A DNA stretch of 13,880 nucleotides from CAYLSO01 sp964386525 (lineage in GTDB: Bacteria; Eisenbacteria; RBG-16-71-46; DASYSL01), in assembly GCA_964386525.1 (NCBI GenBank), contig CAYLSO010000093.1:1-13880 (forward strand), written 5' to 3'. Made by a program: the position numbers and the translations under genes. The notes under the pieces were generated by a model that did not search any database, was not told the origin of the DNA, and saw nothing but the letters and a program-made list of their open reading frames with translations. Positions 12,398 through 13,880 of this stretch are shown in pieces. Position 1 is the stretch's first letter. Each line of letters starts with the position of its first letter.

Positions 12398-13880
12398 ACG
12401 GCTGGTCCGTGAACTGCTGGGGCGGGATGGGTGCGCCCCGCGCTGCCTGCGGCCGCATCTTCTGCAGGATGCCCTGCGCCTGCTGCTCCTCCGGGTTCAC
12501 CTCCACCAGGCGCTGCAGGTAGCCCAGCGCGCGCGCGACCTGCCCCGCCTGACCCAGCGTGTTGTAGGCGCCGTAGTAGGGCTGCGCGTAGGCCGGGTCC
12601 AGCCTGATCGCCGTGTCGAACTCGCGCAGCGCCCCCGTCAGATCGCGCTGGAAGGCCAGCGTGACCCCGTAGTAATAGTGGACCTCGGGATTGTCGGGTT
12701 GCCGCTGCACGATGGCGTGGAATAGCGTCGCCGCCCTGGCCGTGTCGCCCTTCTCCATGCAGAAGCCACCCAGCCAGATCAGCACGGCCGTGTAGTCCGG
12801 GAACATGCGCTGCACCCGCTCCATCTCCGTGATGGCGCGGTCGAGTCGGCCCTGCCGCCGCTGGTGGAACGCGAGCTGCAAGTGCGCGGAGGCATAGTTG
12901 CGCGAGAGCGTCACGGCGTTCTCGTCCTTGAAGACCGTGCGGTCCCACGAGCCATCGGGATTGAACAGCCCGCCATAGCGGAACCGGTTGTACAGGTTGT
13001 GCTCGGTCGCCGGCACGTCGATCGCGCCCTGCAGCGTGTCCGGGTTCACCCGGTAGACCAGCCCCTCGAGCGTGAGGTAGGGGTCGTAGCCCCGGTGGTC
13101 CGGGGCCGTCACCGCGAAGTACGGCTGCTTGACCCAGCCCCCGTCGCGCCGCGACTGCTCGATGATGTGCCTCACCATGAAGTCGTTCGTGTAGATGATG
13201 CGCCCCGAGTCGTCCTCGAAGGCCCCGCCCCCCAGCGTCCGGATGACGTCGTCGGACAGGTCGATCGGCACCTTCGGCTCCTCGTCGCGCAGCTGGAAGA
13301 TGTACCAGTCGGTCTGGAGCAGGGCGAGACAGACCACGCGGACGTCCTTGCGGAAGCCCTCCACCTGCTGGATGTACCAGAGCGGGTAGGTGTCGTTGTC
13401 GCCGTTCGTGAACACGAAGGAGTTCGGCGCCAGCGGCGCCAGCATGTTCCAGGCGTAGTCCCGCGCCACGGTGTTCCGGCTGTTGTCCGAGCTGAACCAG
13501 AGGTTGCGCATCACCACGAAGGGCTGTGCGGCCAGCAGCACCGCCGCCGCCACCGTCGCCGTCCGCCGCATCGCGCCCGGCTCGAACGACTCCCGGATCC
13601 AGCCCACCAGCCCCACGATCCCCAGCCCCATCCAGATGGTGTACGTGAGATAGCCGGTCGTGAAGAAGTAGTCGCGGTCGCGCACCTCCTGGTCGCTGAA
13701 GTTCAGGAACAGGATCATCCCCACGGTCGCGAACAGGAACAGCGTCAGCAGGGTCAGGAACGAGGCCCGTTCGCGCCGCGCCTGCCAGAAGCCCCCCAGC
13801 CCGCCCAGCAGCAGCGGCAGCAGCACGTGCCAGAGCCGCGGTTCGCCCTCCACCGGGATCCCGCCCTCGATCCTCAGGTT
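12396..13880 (-). CDS. DUF2723 (PMT-like) membrane protein with C-terminal TPR repeats, partial
   Basis: The frame is open from the right edge, so the gene's start and most of its membrane domain are missing; 494 residues are visible. They begin with IEGGIP and go through two or three membrane segments (LLPLLLGGLGGFW, LFLFATVGMILFLNF, YTIWMGLGIVGLVGW). An extracytoplasmic region follows with FVFTNGDNDTYPLWYIQQVE and RVVCLALLQTDWYIFQL. These motifs are characteristic of DUF2723, a family related to protein O-mannosyltransferases. The last 170 residues hold about four TPR helical pairs (for example AITEMERVQRMFPDYTAVL and ALREFDTAIRLDPAYAQPYY), likely for protein contacts. The biochemical function of DUF2723 proteins is not settled; glycosyl transfer to a protein is a family-based guess. 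Its DNA looks less GC-rich than the genes after it (about 65% against 72-78% in lines counted by hand). It may belong to a separate transcription unit that runs into the cluster. Confidence 0.8.
   Translation of the reverse strand, partial: NLRIEGGIPVEGEPRLWHVLLPLLLGGLGGFWQARRERASFLTLLTLFLFATVGMILFLNFSDQEVRDRDYFFTTGYLTYTIWMGLGIVGLVGWIRESFEPGAMRRTATVAAAVLLAAQPFVVMRNLWFSSDNSRNTVARDYAWNMLAPLAPNSFVFTNGDNDTYPLWYIQQVEGFRKDVRVVCLALLQTDWYIFQLRDEEPKVPIDLSDDVIRTLGGGAFEDDSGRIIYTNDFMVRHIIEQSRRDGGWVKQPYFAVTAPDHRGYDPYLTLEGLVYRVNPDTLQGAIDVPATEHNLYNRFRYGGLFNPDGSWDRTVFKDENAVTLSRNYASAHLQLAFHQRRQGRLDRAITEMERVQRMFPDYTAVLIWLGGFCMEKGDTARAATLFHAIVQRQPDNPEVHYYYGVTLAFQRDLTGALREFDTAIRLDPAYAQPYYGAYNTLGQAGQVARALGYLQRLVEVNPEEQQAQGILQKMRPQAARGAPIPPQQFTDQP

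Noticed and set aside
12396..13853. GTG at 13853 as the true start of the DUF2723 gene
   Set aside because: The frame stays open to the window edge, the residues just before it (IEGGIP) look like part of the protein, and DUF2723 proteins have a long membrane domain before this point.
1..13880. tRNA, CRISPR, insertion sequences, attachment sites, riboswitches, terminators
   Set aside because: None was seen. Coding sequence fills all but about 22 bases, and the GC-rich inverted repeats noticed (for example GGCCGGCGGGCC near 405-445) lie inside genes and lack T-runs.

Overview
The window is a very GC-rich piece of bacterial DNA (by eye about 70-78% GC over most of its length). It holds twelve genes, all on the minus strand, so transcription runs from high to low coordinates. 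Two are cut by the window edges: a DUF2723/TPR membrane protein at the right and a glycosyltransferase at the left. The ten complete genes between them make up a surface-glycan (exopolysaccharide, capsule or O-antigen-like) biosynthesis cluster. I see no tRNA, rRNA, CRISPR array, transposase or integrase, no stretch over 13 bases without a gene, and no visible promoter or terminator.

Layout in transcription order: (1) DUF2723 membrane protein with C-terminal TPRs, partial (13880-12396); (2) NAD-dependent sugar-nucleotide epimerase (12382-11411); (3) polyprenyl-phosphate glycosyltransferase of the DPM1/ArnC type (11414-10437); (4) HddC-like guanylyltransferase (10437-9712); (5) HddA-like heptose-7-phosphate kinase (9715-8696); (6) GT4 glycosyltransferase (8699-7524); (7) GT-C type multi-spanning glycosyltransferase (7520-5781); (8) GT2 glycosyltransferase of the rhamnosyltransferase type (5784-4828); (9) SAM methyltransferase with a C-terminal zinc ribbon (4831-3935); (10) Wzx-type flippase (3938-2475); (11) AsnB-type amidotransferase (2468-456); (12) start of another GT-B glycosyltransferase (459 to the left edge).

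How the genes fit together (inference): HddA and HddC are the kinase and guanylyltransferase of the GDP-D-glycero-alpha-D-manno-heptose pathway. The epimerase would supply another activated sugar. The soluble transferases (GT4, GT2 and the terminal GT) would build an oligosaccharide on a lipid carrier, and the methyltransferase and AsnB-type enzyme would decorate it. The flippase would move it across the inner membrane. The DPM-like enzyme would load one sugar onto undecaprenyl phosphate for the GT-C enzyme to use on the periplasmic side. A chain-initiating transferase, a recognisable Wzy polymerase, export proteins, GmhA and GmhB are not in the window.

Translation looks tightly coupled. Eight of the eleven junctions overlap (ATGA, GTGA or TGATG) and the other three gaps are 3, 6 and 13 bases, which implies one long operon. 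The organism cannot be named from this window. High GC, a DUF2723-TPR protein and this glycan gene set would suit Gemmatimonadota, Candidatus Eisenbacteria or a similar lineage, but that is a guess. The most unusual points are a 9-G tract inside the GT2 gene, the zinc-ribbon tail on the methyltransferase, the enlarged glutaminase domain of the AsnB-type enzyme, and heptose activation genes without their isomerase and phosphatase partners.
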